Source: Kamptonema formosum PCC 6407 (lineage in GTDB: Bacteria; Cyanobacteriota; Cyanobacteriia; Cyanobacteriales; Microcoleaceae). From it: a stretch of 64,000 nt of DNA. The notes beneath the pieces were generated by a model, which worked only from the letters and a program-made list of their open reading frames with translations, was not told the origin of the DNA and made no database searches. The position numbers and the translations under genes were made by a program. Within the stretch, counting starts at the first letter, position 1. Each line of letters starts with the position of its first letter. This document shows positions 35,672 through 45,853 of the stretch, piece after piece. Location: assembly GCF_000332155.1 (NCBI RefSeq), contig NZ_KB235898.1:1029997-1093996 (forward strand), in the 5' to 3' direction.

Positions 35672-37324
35672 CTAACGCAAGCGCGGCCCAGGCTGCAAAC
35701 CAGGAATACCTGATGATGGACTGGGGGAGCGACGAGCTCTGGAACTGGGCGGAGAGCTAATAAAAATTTTTTCATTTCCCTTTAATCCAGAGCGAATTTC
35801 TGTTTTATCATTAACTGTAATTCCAGTCACTATCGGAGTGAATTTAGGTTTCATATTTTCGTCGGCAACAAAGACTCCTGTGCCATTTTCTTGGCGGACG
35901 ATCGCAACTGTCGGTACGACCACAGCATCTTTTAGTTCCCCGACTTTAAACTCTACATTGGCATTCATTCCAGAGCGGAGTAACCCTTGGGGGTCATCAA
36001 TAATTCCCACTTTGACTTCAAAACTGGTGACGTTTTGCTGGACAATTGACTGGGGTGAGATTTGATTGACTTGACCTGTAAATGTTTTGCCGGGATAGGC
36101 ATCAGCTTGAATTGTCACCTCTTGCTTAAGCCGGATTTGGGAAATATTAGTTTCGGCTACATTTGCGACTACTTGATTTGTGGAAGCTAAGGACAAAATA
36201 GAAGAAGAAGTCGCTGAGGAAACAGCACTACCTGCGGTTGTGGGAGTCACAAAAGCACCGGGATCGGCATATTTACGGGTGACAATGCCGCTGAAAGCAG
36301 CGCGAATTACAGTATCGTTAATCAGCGCTTCGATGGTTTGGACGCTACCTTTAGCAGAGGCAAGTTGAGCGCGAGCTTGGGCGATGTCTTCTGGGCGGGA
36401 ACCTGCTTCTAGCAAGGCTAACGCTTCCTGTCTCTGCTGTACTACTGCCCGTGCTTGGGCGATGTCTTCTGGGCGGGAACCTGCTTCTAGCAAGGCTAAC
36501 GCTTCTTGTCTTTGTTGTACTGCGGCCCGCGCTTGGGCAATTTCTTCGGGGCGGGCACCTGCTTGTAGCAGTGCTAAAGCTTCCTCTGCTTGCTTGACTT
36601 GAGTTTGGGCGCGATCGCGCGTAGTACGGGAAGTATTCAAGCTTTGGAGTGCGATCGCGCCTGCTGTATATAGTTCTTGATTTCTTTGTAAGTCATCTCC
36701 TGCTTGGCGTAGGGCATATTGAGCATCTGCGAGGCGGGATCTGGCTTGGGCTATGTCTTGCGATCGATTACCATTGATGACTTTTTGCAGGTTAGCTTGT
36801 TGTTCGGCTAGTTGCCCTCTAGCTGCGGCAATGTCCTCTGGTCGATTACCATTGAGCAATTTTTGCAGGTTAGCTTGTTGTTCTGCTAGTTGCGCCCTAG
36901 CTACGGCGATGTCCTCCGATCGATTGCCATTGAGCAATTTTTGCAGGTTAGCTTCAGCGGAGGCGACTTGTCCTTGAGCTTGGGTAAGTTGGCCTCGGAG
37001 GTTGGAGTCATCCATGTATGCCAGCAATTGCCCTTGTTGAACGCGATCGCCCTCTTTGACCAGTAAACTTTTAAGCATCCCCGATGTTTTCGGGCTGACA
37101 TTGACTGAACGTTCTGGTTGAATTGTGCCATTAGCGGAAACTGCGATCGGTAGGCTCAGCCTTTCTACGGTGACAGTCTTTTGCCCGCGCCGAGTTTCGC
37201 TGCTCGGTTTAGCGATCGCCATGCTATAAACGGCATAGCTTCCTACTGTCAGCAATGACAGGATAAGTAGCCCAAGCAGCCCTGAAACAATAGGTTGTTT
37301 ATGAAAGCGTTTTGCTAAGTCCAT
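35672..37324 (-). CDS. HlyD/MacA-like membrane fusion protein with extended coiled-coil hairpin
   Basis: 550 aa. An N-terminal membrane anchor (PIVSGLLGLLILSLLTVGSY), a biotinyl-lipoyl half (KTSGMLKSLLVKEGDRVQQGQ), a long coiled-coil hairpin (about 115-330), then lipoyl and beta-barrel parts (AAFSGIVTRKYADPGAFV; VEFKVGELKDAVVVP) and a beta domain ending with a Ser/Pro/Arg tail (SSPPSSRARRSPSP). The hairpin holds three 26-residue repeats in the rising helix (EQQANLQKLLNGNRPEDIAA) and three in the falling one (QQRQEALALLEAGSRPEDIA). It is the periplasmic adaptor of a tripartite pump with the permease gene downstream. An outer-membrane partner and an ATPase are not in the window. Confidence 0.9.
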   Translation of the reverse strand: MDLAKRFHKQPIVSGLLGLLILSLLTVGSYAVYSMAIAKPSSETRRGQKTVTVERLSLPIAVSANGTIQPERSVNVSPKTSGMLKSLLVKEGDRVQQGQLLAYMDDSNLRGQLTQAQGQVASAEANLQKLLNGNRSEDIAVARAQLAEQQANLQKLLNGNRPEDIAAARGQLAEQQANLQKVINGNRSQDIAQARSRLADAQYALRQAGDDLQRNQELYTAGAIALQSLNTSRTTRDRAQTQVKQAEEALALLQAGARPEEIAQARAAVQQRQEALALLEAGSRPEDIAQARAVVQQRQEALALLEAGSRPEDIAQARAQLASAKGSVQTIEALINDTVIRAAFSGIVTRKYADPGAFVTPTTAGSAVSSATSSSILSLASTNQVVANVAETNISQIRLKQEVTIQADAYPGKTFTGQVNQISPQSIVQQNVTSFEVKVGIIDDPQGLLRSGMNANVEFKVGELKDAVVVPTVAIVRQENGTGVFVADENMKPKFTPIVTGITVNDKTEIRSGLKGNEKIFISSPPSSRARRSPSPSSGIPGLQPGPRLR

Positions 37325-37404
37325 ATAAAATTAGACTGAGCTGGCACAAAAAACGTTCAATTCATTTCTTAATTTTTCTCAATAAGCTCTGGCGAATATT
37401 TCTG

Positions 37405-37511
37405 GCGAATAGAAATCGCGCCTACACAAACGAAGTCCGCCTGCGCGGACTGTAGAGATTGCAACCCGCGTAGGCGGGTTTTGTATGTGTAGTAGCGGTT
37501 TTAACCGCCCC
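37405..37511. repeat. Interspersed palindromic repeat (AGTCCGCCTGCGCGGACT; ACCCGCGTAGGCGGGT; AGCGGTTTTAACCGC)
   Basis: Three short hairpins in a row with related ends (GCGCCTACACAAA on the left, TTTGTATGTGTAG on the right), a compound repeat seen in shorter form at 34087. It lies upstream of both divergent neighbours (the fusion protein and the SDR). No gene. Confidence 0.8.
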
Positions 37512-37582
37512 TTTGACAAATAGTGGTCAATTCTCTACCATTGCCTTGTTAGGAAGGTGAAGCATTAACCGACAAAAATTTT

Positions 37583-38329
37583 ATGACAACAGGGAAATTA
37601 ACCGACAAGGTGGCGTTAGTGACTGGTTCAGCTAGAGGAATTGGTCGGGCGATCGCACTCAAACTAGCTCAAGAAGGTGCATCACTTGTCATTAATTATG
37701 CTGGGAGTACGGGTCAAGCTCAAGAAGTTGTAGAGGCGATTGAAGCAGAAGGCGGGAGTGCGATCGCCCTTCAGGGAGACGTGAGTTCTGTTGCCGATAT
37801 TCAACGGCTATTCGATCGCACAATTGAACATTTTGGTAAAATTGACATTCTGGTTAATAATGCCGGAATCCTGACTAATAAAAAAATTGCTGACTTTACG
37901 GAAGCTGAATTTGACAAGATTTTTGCAGTTAACGTTAAAGGGACTTTTTTCGCTTGCCAACAAGCGGCTCAACGCCTAGCAGATGGGGGACGCATCATTA
38001 ATTTTTCCTCTTCAACTACTTTGATGATGCTGCCAACTTATGGAGCTTATGTTGCGACTAAGGGAGCAGTTGAACAATTGACGCGGGTACTGGCAAAAGA
38101 AGTAGGTCAACGGGGAATTACTGTTAATGTTATTTCTCCCGGGCCAATAGATACTACCCTATTTCGAGAAGGAAAAACCGAAGCCCAAATTCAATATTTT
38201 GTGCAAGCGTCAGCACTGGGACGATTGGGAGAAGTGCAAGATATTGCCGATATTGTAGCATTTCTAGCAAGCGATGATTCCCGCTGGATTACCGGACAAA
38301 ATATTCGGGCTAATGGCGGTATCATCTAA
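37583..38329 (+). CDS. Short-chain dehydrogenase/reductase (classical SDR)
   Basis: 248 aa with the Rossmann motif TGSARGIG (residues 15-22), NNAG (about 91-94), catalytic Ser in INFSSSTTLM and the YxxxK pair in AYVATKGAVEQL, followed by the PG motif (NVISPGPIDT) and the C-terminal FLASDDSRWITGQNIRANGG. This is the classical NAD(P)-dependent SDR fold, close to 3-oxoacyl-ACP reductase/glucose dehydrogenase-like enzymes. The substrate cannot be told from sequence. Length is normal. A TMEM175-type gene follows by 67 bp in the same direction, so co-transcription is possible. Confidence 0.93.
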   Translation: MTTGKLTDKVALVTGSARGIGRAIALKLAQEGASLVINYAGSTGQAQEVVEAIEAEGGSAIALQGDVSSVADIQRLFDRTIEHFGKIDILVNNAGILTNKKIADFTEAEFDKIFAVNVKGTFFACQQAAQRLADGGRIINFSSSTTLMMLPTYGAYVATKGAVEQLTRVLAKEVGQRGITVNVISPGPIDTTLFREGKTEAQIQYFVQASALGRLGEVQDIADIVAFLASDDSRWITGQNIRANGGII

Positions 38330-38396
38330 ACCTGATTTCAGGATAGTTAAACACTGTTTCCCTGCCAATCGGCACACAAAATAAATTATACGACTT

Positions 38397-39044
38397 ATGC
38401 AGGAACAAAATCAACATCAAGAGGAATTGAATACCCAACGCATTGAAGCTTCCAGCGACGGTGTTTTTGCCATTGCCATTACCTTACTGATCTTAGAAAT
38501 CCGCCTCCCACACACGGATGCTACACATCAGAGTGTGGCTACCGCATTAGTTTCTCTTTGGCCATCTTATTTTGCCTACATTTTTAGCTTTGTAATGATT
38601 GGGATCTATTGGGTTAATCATCATTACATTTTTAGAATTTACCAGAAGACAGATCATGTGTTTAATCTGCTTAATATATTCTTCCTAATGTGCATCTCGT
38701 TTTTACCTTTTCCAACGGCGGTACTAGGCGAACATTTACTAGATGTGAAGGAGCAAAAAACGGTAATAATATTTTATGTATTTGGGTTATTATTACCAGC
38801 CGCATCTTGGTTTTTAGTATGGCTCTACGCTTCCTCTCACTATCGGCTGATTGATGGTCGTCTTAGCCCGCATTTTGTTAATTATCTTACCAAGCAATAT
38901 GGATTCTCGGTAATTTTTTACTTGTTTGCACTCGTTGTCTCAGTGTTTCAGCCAGTAGTTGGTATTGCGATCGCAGTTGGGTTAACATTTTTGTATTTAC
39001 TGCCGTCAAAACAACCAGTATATCGAGAGCCACCTACTCTTTAA
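38397..39044 (+). CDS. TMEM175 (DUF1211) family potassium channel-like protein
   Basis: 215 aa with about six membrane segments. The N-terminal motif RIEASSDGVFAIAITLLILE is the DUF1211/TMEM175 signature (R...FSD-like with SSDGVFAIA in the first pore helix), followed by IGIYWVNHHYIFR, also typical. Bacterial TMEM175 proteins form tetrameric K+-selective channels in the plasma membrane. The C-terminus is short and polar. It lies 67 bp after the SDR gene on the same strand; a functional link is not evident. Confidence 0.88.
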   Translation: MQEQNQHQEELNTQRIEASSDGVFAIAITLLILEIRLPHTDATHQSVATALVSLWPSYFAYIFSFVMIGIYWVNHHYIFRIYQKTDHVFNLLNIFFLMCISFLPFPTAVLGEHLLDVKEQKTVIIFYVFGLLLPAASWFLVWLYASSHYRLIDGRLSPHFVNYLTKQYGFSVIFYLFALVVSVFQPVVGIAIAVGLTFLYLLPSKQPVYREPPTL

Positions 39045-39201
39045 TCAGTCTTTGCGCCTGCGGTATTTTGGATAACATTTTTATCGTTATGCTTAGACGA
39101 TTCAGAAGGTTAGTTATACCATTGCATCGTTGACATATCCTGCTAAATTCCTCTAATTATGTGCATTGCCACAACTGCAAAAAAAGAGCGCACTATGTAT
39201 T

Positions 39202-41226
39202 TTAATACTCTACAGACTTGCTAGCACCATAATGCTTTAAAAGGGCTATTACTTCATCAAATTGTTGACCTTTTTTATGCCCTTCTAATTTTCCCAACTC
39301 TGCGTACTCAAGAGGATTTAAATAATCTGTAACTCTCACATGAATATCTGCATTTGCTTCTAGCAAGACCCGAACAATTTCTAAATTCCCGTCATAAGCG
39401 GCATAAAGGAGTGGATTGAAATATCCTTCACTTGCCCTTTGATTCACATTTGCTCCGGCTGCAATTAACAATCTAGCAATCTCAAGATGTCCTTGAGATG
39501 CAGCTTGACATAAAGCTGTAGTTTCGCATACACTAAAATTGACATTAACATTTTCTTGAAGCAAAGATTTGACCTTTTTAATGTCACCCTTTGTCACACA
39601 TTTAATCAATTCAACTTCTTTAAGCCCTTCTTGAGATGCACCCGCTTGCTTAAAGATATTAGCAGGTTTAGATAGTTCTCTAAACTCTGCTATCATCAAT
39701 GCTGTATTACCATCGCAATCGCGTATATTCAAGTCTGCACCAGCTTCGATCAAGGCTTCGATCGCACCAATATCCGAATATCCCAAGGCGTGCATTAAAG
39801 CTGTCTGCCCTTGACTATCCTGCTGATTCACATTCGCTCCTCGTTGAATAAGCAGACGCACCATCTCAGGTCGATTGGTAGCAAAAAACGTACTAACTGC
39901 CTCCATTAACGGAGAGTTGTCAGCCAGTCCCTCATCGGTTTCATCAGGCAAATTGGGATTTGCCCCAGCATCTAACAAAGCCTGAATGATGGGAATTTGA
40001 CCCATTTGAATTGCTAACGACATCGCGGTGCGATTGCAAGAGCCGATACTATTAACATCTGCACCACTGGCAATTAAATTTTGAACCTTTTTAAGATTGC
40101 CATCCATAGTTGCATCAATTAGCTTTTCAACGGCTTTATTTTGCTCTCTAGTTTGTCTTCTGATCGTTTTTGCCATTTTTTGTTCGGCATCGCGATCGCC
40201 TATGGCACGAATCCGATCGGAAACCAGAGGATAGAGAAACTCGTATATATCACGGTAAACGCCCTTAGCTGCCAACATCAAAGGTGTTTCTCCCTGGCTC
40301 CAGGCATTTACATCAGCCCCTCTTTCAACTAACAGTTGAACAACTTGTAAATGCCCTGCAAAAGACGCAGCCATTAGTGCAGTCCAATTGTCTTCTTCAT
40401 ATCCTTCAATCTCAGCACCCGCATCAAGTAATAGGCGAACAATCTCCAGATGTCCCTCTTCAGCCGCAGTATGCAATGGCAATTTGTCAAACCCACGATT
40501 AACATTTGCCCCTACTGCAATCAACTCTTGCACAATCTCTACATGACCTTTGTGGGCAGCAATCACAAGCACGGGAGTTTGATACCAGGCGGATGGATTT
40601 GGATTTGCGCTAGCCTGAAGTAGGATTCTAACCGTATCAATATCACCCTTTAGAACTGCTGCTTCAAGTGGTGTACTTGCTAACTCATCATCTTGACAAT
40701 CTTCTCGATCGCTATCATCTTCATCGTAATCGTTGTCTTTGTCTTCAGACACCGCTTCTTGTGAAATTTTTATCTGACCATCTATTCCATTCTCTGAAGA
40801 TCGATCCGATTTATCTGATATATTATCCACAATAGAAATAAAACCATCGTAAAAATTTTTTACTTCTTCAGGAGCCTCCGTTAAAGCTTGGGTAATTAAA
40901 GTGCCAAGATTCTGTCCACCAGGTAGTTGTGGGACTGAGATGCTTGGGTTTAAGACTAATGGCTCTGGTTCTGGGTTAATTTTTGCTCCTGCGGAGATTA
41001 GTAGCTCTATGATTTTTGAGTTGCCAATACTGGCAGCTAAAGTTAAAGCAGTCTGTCCTTTAACGTCCTTTTGATCGAGATCGAGACCTGATACAAGGAG
41101 TTGTTTAATTTGTTCAAGATCAGATATTTTAATGGCGGAAAATAATGCTTGTATTCCCTTGCTTGCTTCTCTCACGCTATTCTCCAGTTTAAATTGAAGT
41201 ATCGGATTAGACTTGTACTCAACCAA
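39202..41226 (-). CDS. Ankyrin-repeat protein
   Basis: 674 aa with about twelve ankyrin repeats in two blocks (about 25-85 and 180-665; typical units GQTALTLAASIGNSKIIELL, NWTALMAASFAGHLQVVQLL, GQTALMHALGYSDIGAIEAL) separated by an acidic spacer rich in Asp/Glu (KDNDYDEDDSDREDCQDDE). No enzymatic domain is visible. Ankyrin arrays mediate protein binding. The start is uncertain: the longest frame begins with TTG, an in-frame stop lies shortly upstream and there is no early ATG. It stands between convergent and co-oriented neighbours without a clear operon partner. Confidence 0.88.
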   Translation of the reverse strand: MVEYKSNPILQFKLENSVREASKGIQALFSAIKISDLEQIKQLLVSGLDLDQKDVKGQTALTLAASIGNSKIIELLISAGAKINPEPEPLVLNPSISVPQLPGGQNLGTLITQALTEAPEEVKNFYDGFISIVDNISDKSDRSSENGIDGQIKISQEAVSEDKDNDYDEDDSDREDCQDDELASTPLEAAVLKGDIDTVRILLQASANPNPSAWYQTPVLVIAAHKGHVEIVQELIAVGANVNRGFDKLPLHTAAEEGHLEIVRLLLDAGAEIEGYEEDNWTALMAASFAGHLQVVQLLVERGADVNAWSQGETPLMLAAKGVYRDIYEFLYPLVSDRIRAIGDRDAEQKMAKTIRRQTREQNKAVEKLIDATMDGNLKKVQNLIASGADVNSIGSCNRTAMSLAIQMGQIPIIQALLDAGANPNLPDETDEGLADNSPLMEAVSTFFATNRPEMVRLLIQRGANVNQQDSQGQTALMHALGYSDIGAIEALIEAGADLNIRDCDGNTALMIAEFRELSKPANIFKQAGASQEGLKEVELIKCVTKGDIKKVKSLLQENVNVNFSVCETTALCQAASQGHLEIARLLIAAGANVNQRASEGYFNPLLYAAYDGNLEIVRVLLEANADIHVRVTDYLNPLEYAELGKLEGHKKGQQFDEVIALLKHYGASKSVEY

Positions 41227-41280
41227 TATATCTAAATAACTATGCAGGCTACAAACTGAGTTTAATCAAGTATATTCTCA

Positions 41281-41553
41281 TTACTTTCTGTTAGAATAAA
41301 CACCCCGCCCATAAATTGCAAATCCACCGTATACAAATGCTGGCAAGATCAATACAATCCACCATTTGCCTAATAGCGGCCATTTATTAGCATCTGTTTC
41401 TGGATCGAGAGTGTAGGCAATCCAGACCCCAAGTGCAGTTCCGATAACTCCAATGACATGAATGTAAAAAGGGCATTTGAAGCCAGCTTTCCACCATGTC
41501 ACTAGACCAGATACCAATATTATGAGTACAAGGCCGACTCTAATTACTTCCAT
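41281..41553 (-). CDS. Small membrane protein of unknown function (90 aa)
   Basis: Start taken at the ATG giving MEVIRVGLVLIILVSGLVTW; the longer frame passes through repeat-like sequence (CCTTCGGCCTTGTGCGATCGC). Three hydrophobic segments (about 5-20, 30-50, 65-82) with a polar loop (DPETDANKWP). No known family recognised. It is upstream of the ankyrin gene in the same direction with about 55 bp between them, so they may be co-transcribed. Confidence 0.6.
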   Translation of the reverse strand: MEVIRVGLVLIILVSGLVTWWKAGFKCPFYIHVIGVIGTALGVWIAYTLDPETDANKWPLLGKWWIVLILPAFVYGGFAIYGRGVYSNRK

Positions 41554-41792
41554 ATCGCACGATCTCTGTAGATAATAATTATCCTCCTTGATTATATCCA
41601 GGCCATTACGGGGGTGACTCCTTCTAACTTCTACCGTCTGCCTTCGGCCTTGTGCGATCGCACCCCTACACAAAGCTATTGACACCCATCAGCATACCCC
41701 TGAGCTTGACCCCTGAAATTAATCTGCTCAATATCCCCAAAAGCGCTAAGATAAAAGCAAAACCAGCTTTGTAACATCTTGAGCATCCGGCT

Positions 41793-44700
41793 GTGACAGA
41801 ACTAAAATCCTATAAAGATACCGTAAACCTGCCCAAGACTAAGTTTGATATGCGTGCCAACGCTGTCAAACGGGAACCTGAACTGCAACAATTTTGGGCA
41901 GATCAACATATATACGATCGCCTGTCACAGAACAATCCGGGTGAGTTGTTCATTCTCCACGACGGGCCACCCTACGCTAACGGGCAACTCCACATCGGCC
42001 ACGCCCTGAATAAGATTCTTAAGGATACGATTAACCGCTACCAAATGCTGCAAGGTAGGAAAGTCCGTTATGTCCCTGGATGGGATTGTCACGGTCTACC
42101 AATTGAGCTGAAAGTCTTACAGGATATGAAGCCTGCCCTTCGGCAAAAGCTGACTACGATCGAACTTCGTCGCCAAGCGCGGGATTTTGCGATCGCTACG
42201 ATGGAACAGCAACGGGAAGGGTTTAAGCGTTATGGCATTTGGGGAAACTGGGAACACCCTTATTTGACGTTAAAACCAGAATACGAAGCAGCACAAATCG
42301 GCGTTTTTGCCCAAATGGTGCTTAAAGGTTACATCTATCGCGGGATGAAACCGGTACACTGGAGTCCTAGTTCTAAGACGGCTTTGGCTGAGGCAGAATT
42401 GGAGTATCCCGAAGGTCACACTTCTCGCAGTATTTATGTTGCTTTAGCGATCGCGAAGTTGGCAAAGTCGGCAAAGGCGCTGACTCCTTATCTGCCGAAT
42501 CTCCACTTAGCAGTCTGGACAACTACGCCTTGGACAATTCCCGCCAACCTAGCTGTAGCAGTCAATCCCGACTTGACTTATGCAGTAGTAAAATTCTCAG
42601 GGGAAGGATTGAGCACCAATGGCGCTCAAAATTCGCCAGAGAGTGAAGAATTGAGTGCAATTGAACTCAAAAAAACGCCAGAGAATAAAGAGTTAAGTAC
42701 CAAGGTAGAAAAAACTCTGATCGTGGCCGCTGACTTGGTAGAAAAATTGTCAGCTACCTTAAATACCAAACTAGAGGTACTGGCTACCATCCAAGGCAAA
42801 GATTTAGAAAAATCTACCTACAAACATCCCCTATTTGACCGCATAAGTCCCGTTGTAATCGGCGGCGACTACATCACGGCGGATTCTGGTACGGGTTTGG
42901 TACATACCGCGCCGGGACACGGCCAAGAAGATTATCAAGTAGGTCAACGCTACGGTTTACCTTTACTCTCACCAGTTGACGATAATGGTAATTTCACCGC
43001 AGAAGCGGGACAATTTGAGGGTTTGAACGTCCTTGGCGATGGCAATGGCGCGGTAATTGATGCTCTGGCCGGGGCCGGTGCTTTAATTAAAGAAGAAGTT
43101 TACGCTCACTCTTACCCCTACGACTGGCGGACGAAAAAGCCGACAATATTTAGGGCGACGGAACAGTGGTTCGCGTCGGTGGAAGGATTTAGAGAAGCAG
43201 CGCTAAAAGCGATCGCGGATGTGAAGTGGATACCCGCCCAAGGCGAAAATAGAATTACCGCAATGGTAAGCGATCGCAGTGATTGGTGCATCTCCCGTCA
43301 ACGCAGTTGGGGCGTACCTATCCCTGCATTCTACGACGAAGAAACCGGGGAACCCTTGCTGAATGAAGAAACGATCGCTCACGTACAGGCGATCTTTGCA
43401 CAAAAAGGTTCCGATGCTTGGTGGGAATTGCCAATAGAAGAATTATTGCCAGAATCCTATCGGAATAACGGCAAAACCTATCGCAAAGGTACAGACACAA
43501 TGGATGTCTGGTTTGACTCCGGTTCCTCTTGGGCCGCCGTTGCCAAAGGCCGAGAAGAATTGCACTATCCTGCTGAAATGTATTTAGAAGGATCGGATCA
43601 ACATCGCGGCTGGTTTCAATCCAGTTTACTTACTAGCGTTGCTAATAATGGCATTGCTCCTTATAAAACTGTTTTAACACACGGTTTTGTATTGGACGAA
43701 CAAGGCCGCAAAATGAGCAAATCTCTGGGTAATGTCGTCGATCCTGCCGTTGTTATCAATGAATATGGTGCTGATGTCTTGCGGTTGTGGGTATCTTCCG
43801 TAGACTATTCCGCAGACGTGCCCTTGGGTAAAAACATCCTCAAACAGCAAGCGGATGTTTACCGGAAAATTCGCAATACAGCGCGGTTTTTATTGGGAAA
43901 TTTGCACGATTTCGACCCCGCAAAAAATGCAGTTAGTTATGAAGAACTGCCCGAATTAGACCGTTATATGCTGCACCGAATGACGGAAGTATTTACAGAA
44001 GTAAAAGATGCTTTTGACAGCTTCCAGTTTTTCCGATTTTTCCAAACAGTGCAGAATTTCTGCGTCGTTGACTTATCGAATTTCTATCTGGATATTGCCA
44101 AAGATCGGCTTTATATCAGTGCAGAAGATTCCTTACGCCGCCGCAGTTGCCAGACAGTACTCGCGATCGCGGTGGAGAGTTTAGCAAGGGCGATCGCGCC
44201 TGTTTTATGCCACTTAGCAGAAGATATTTGGCAATACATCCCCTATCCCACAGCTTACAAATCAGTATTTGAGGCGGGTTGGGTGCAAATAGATCACCGC
44301 TGGCATAACCCAGAATTAGGTAAATCCTGGGAATATTTGCGGCAAGTTCGCGGCGAAGTCAATAAGGTTCTAGAATTAGCCCGCAGTGAAAAGGCGATCG
44401 GTGCTCCTTTGGAAGCTAAGGTTTTGCTTTACGTCCCCGATGCGGAAAAACGGGAAAAACTGCAAGCTTTAAATCCGAGCACGGAAGGGTTAGCAGCAAA
44501 ATATATGCACCCGCATATTGAGGATGAAAAATCAATAGAACTGGAGAAAGAAGTATCAGTAGAACACGGTGAAATAGCAGCAGATAATGCTGCCGATATT
44601 GCTAATAGTGAATCCCAACAATCCTTCATCGAACCGAGGGAAATTGTCGAAAAGGTAACAGAATTTATCAGCGATTTACCGAGGTTTTCGGGTCAATTTT

Positions 44701-45344
44701 TAGCAGAAAATCAGCAAGCTGCCGTTACAGTTATCCTCCTATTTGCAGTGTTTGCAGTTGCAAAAGCAATCGGGGCGGTACTGGATACGATTAATCAAAT
44801 TCCACTGCTGGGAGAGACATTTGAACTCATTGGTTTTGGATATGCAATCTGGTTTGTTTGGCAACATTTGCTATTTGCAGCTAATCGGCAAGAATTGTCA
44901 GAAAAGGTTGAAACTCTGAAAGTAGAGGTATTGGGGAAACAAGCAGGAGAAACTGTTGTTGAGGCGAAAGCGATCGCATCTCAACCAGAGGAGATTAAGG
45001 TAGAAGTACCAGCAATCAGCAATACTGCGGAAATTGTATCTCAACTCTCTGCTGTTAAAAAGCCTGCCTCGGCAATCAAAAAACTGCACAATTCTGCGAC
45101 TGGTAACGGTGTAGACGAGTTGCGCTATCTGTTAATTGCTTCTCAGGTGGAACTTTTAGAAAGTTCTGAAGGTTTAGAGGGAATACCCTACAGCTTTAAT
45201 TCAGAAGACTTGGGGGTGGGTGTAGTCAAAGCAGACGGGCAAAAGTGCGATCGCTGTTGGAATTATTCTACTCATGTTGGGGAGTCAGAGGAACATCCTT
45301 TACTTTGTGAAAGGTGCGTACCAGCATTAGCAGGGCAATTTTAA
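41793..45344 (+). CDS. ileS: Isoleucyl-tRNA synthetase with internal CAAD membrane domain
   Basis: 1183 aa; a GTG start gives [20 protein letters not shown]. Class I synthetase motifs: HIGH within [19 protein letters not shown] (about residue 65) and KMSKS ([10 protein letters not shown]). Editing (CP1) and anticodon-binding domains follow, and the C-terminal zinc motif is [12 protein letters not shown]...CERC. Between the anticodon domain and the zinc finger lies an insertion of about 250 residues. Its core (about 945-1035) has two membrane helices ([20 protein letters not shown] and [19 protein letters not shown]) and matches the CAAD domain, which in cyanobacteria anchors some synthetases to thylakoid membranes. 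The enzyme charges tRNA-Ile. The insertion makes it about 230 residues longer than usual. It is transcribed alone. Confidence 0.96.
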   Translation: MTELKSYKDTVNLPKTKFDMRANAVKREPELQQFWADQHIYDRLSQNNPGELFILHDGPPYANGQLHIGHALNKILKDTINRYQMLQGRKVRYVPGWDCHGLPIELKVLQDMKPALRQKLTTIELRRQARDFAIATMEQQREGFKRYGIWGNWEHPYLTLKPEYEAAQIGVFAQMVLKGYIYRGMKPVHWSPSSKTALAEAELEYPEGHTSRSIYVALAIAKLAKSAKALTPYLPNLHLAVWTTTPWTIPANLAVAVNPDLTYAVVKFSGEGLSTNGAQNSPESEELSAIELKKTPENKELSTKVEKTLIVAADLVEKLSATLNTKLEVLATIQGKDLEKSTYKHPLFDRISPVVIGGDYITADSGTGLVHTAPGHGQEDYQVGQRYGLPLLSPVDDNGNFTAEAGQFEGLNVLGDGNGAVIDALAGAGALIKEEVYAHSYPYDWRTKKPTIFRATEQWFASVEGFREAALKAIADVKWIPAQGENRITAMVSDRSDWCISRQRSWGVPIPAFYDEETGEPLLNEETIAHVQAIFAQKGSDAWWELPIEELLPESYRNNGKTYRKGTDTMDVWFDSGSSWAAVAKGREELHYPAEMYLEGSDQHRGWFQSSLLTSVANNGIAPYKTVLTHGFVLDEQGRKMSKSLGNVVDPAVVINEYGADVLRLWVSSVDYSADVPLGKNILKQQADVYRKIRNTARFLLGNLHDFDPAKNAVSYEELPELDRYMLHRMTEVFTEVKDAFDSFQFFRFFQTVQNFCVVDLSNFYLDIAKDRLYISAEDSLRRRSCQTVLAIAVESLARAIAPVLCHLAEDIWQYIPYPTAYKSVFEAGWVQIDHRWHNPELGKSWEYLRQVRGEVNKVLELARSEKAIGAPLEAKVLLYVPDAEKREKLQALNPSTEGLAAKYMHPHIEDEKSIELEKEVSVEHGEIAADNAADIANSESQQSFIEPREIVEKVTEFISDLPRFSGQFLAENQQAAVTVILLFAVFAVAKAIGAVLDTINQIPLLGETFELIGFGYAIWFVWQHLLFAANRQELSEKVETLKVEVLGKQAGETVVEAKAIASQPEEIKVEVPAISNTAEIVSQLSAVKKPASAIKKLHNSATGNGVDELRYLLIASQVELLESSEGLEGIPYSFNSEDLGVGVVKADGQKCDRCWNYSTHVGESEEHPLLCERCVPALAGQF

Positions 45345-45351
45345 GTTAATT

Positions 45352-45420
45352 AGGCATCTCCAAAAATTAGGTTTTTTCAGACAGACTAAGAGTTTGAGAT
45401 TCTTTTTTGGAGATGTCTAT
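45352..45420. repeat. Inverted repeat after ileS (GGCATCTCCAAAAA / TTTTTTGGAGATGTC)
   Basis: Complementary ends flank about 40 bp just after the ileS stop. It may be a small interspersed element or a transcription terminator region for ileS; the U-rich right arm (TTCTTTTTTGG) supports the latter only weakly. Confidence 0.6.
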
Positions 45421-45475
45421 TGATTGCCTAGTTTTTTAACCAGTAGCATATTCGGTTTCTTCTGTCGCAATATGC

Positions 45476-45845
45476 TTACTCTTCATTCCAAGCACTAAGA
45501 AACTCTATTTGATTTTGCATTTCTTCGGCTGACTTGGCAGAAATTAGACTCAAAAGGCGACGCATTTGTTCTCCCACAGAATAATTTTGCTGTCCTAAAA
45601 TAATTCCTGCATGAGAGTTACCTCTTTCTAGCCAATTGGTATGGATTCTATAAAAATCCCTAGTGTTGAAACTATAAATTACCCTTTGATTCGCAAAAGC
45701 CCAAATCAGTTGCTCTTCATCACTGCGAGATAACATCCCTGTTTCCGCCACTGTAATGATAGATATCTACACCACGACTTTCTAAAGCTTGTAATAGTTT
45801 TTTGCTGCGGGAATCTTCATCTAAGTAAAGACGAATTTGGCTCAT
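45476..45845 (-). pseudogene. DUF5615 PIN-like toxin, frameshifted
   Basis: Reading from the ATG 8 bp after the DUF433 stop gives MSQIRLYLDEDSRSKKLLQA and ESRGVDI, the usual N-terminus with the LDED acidic pair. The frame is then lost, and the family continues in another frame as VAETGMLSRSDEEQLIWAFA to the normal end (EQMRRLLSLISAKSAEEM...). The two parts overlap at GATATCTATCATTACAG: one TATC too many, a 4-bp tandem duplication at about 45757-45766. Deleting it restores GVDIITVAETG. DUF5615 proteins are PIN-fold ribonuclease toxins paired with DUF433 antitoxins, and the partner gene upstream is intact. The toxin is therefore probably inactive in this strain, unless the base call is wrong. 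Confidence 0.88.
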
Positions 45846-45853
45846 GCTATTGC

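Noticed and set aside
45757-45766. TATC repeat in the DUF5615 gene as a phase-variation switch
   Set aside because: Only two TATC units are present, too few for a slippage-driven switch. A single duplication event is the simpler explanation.
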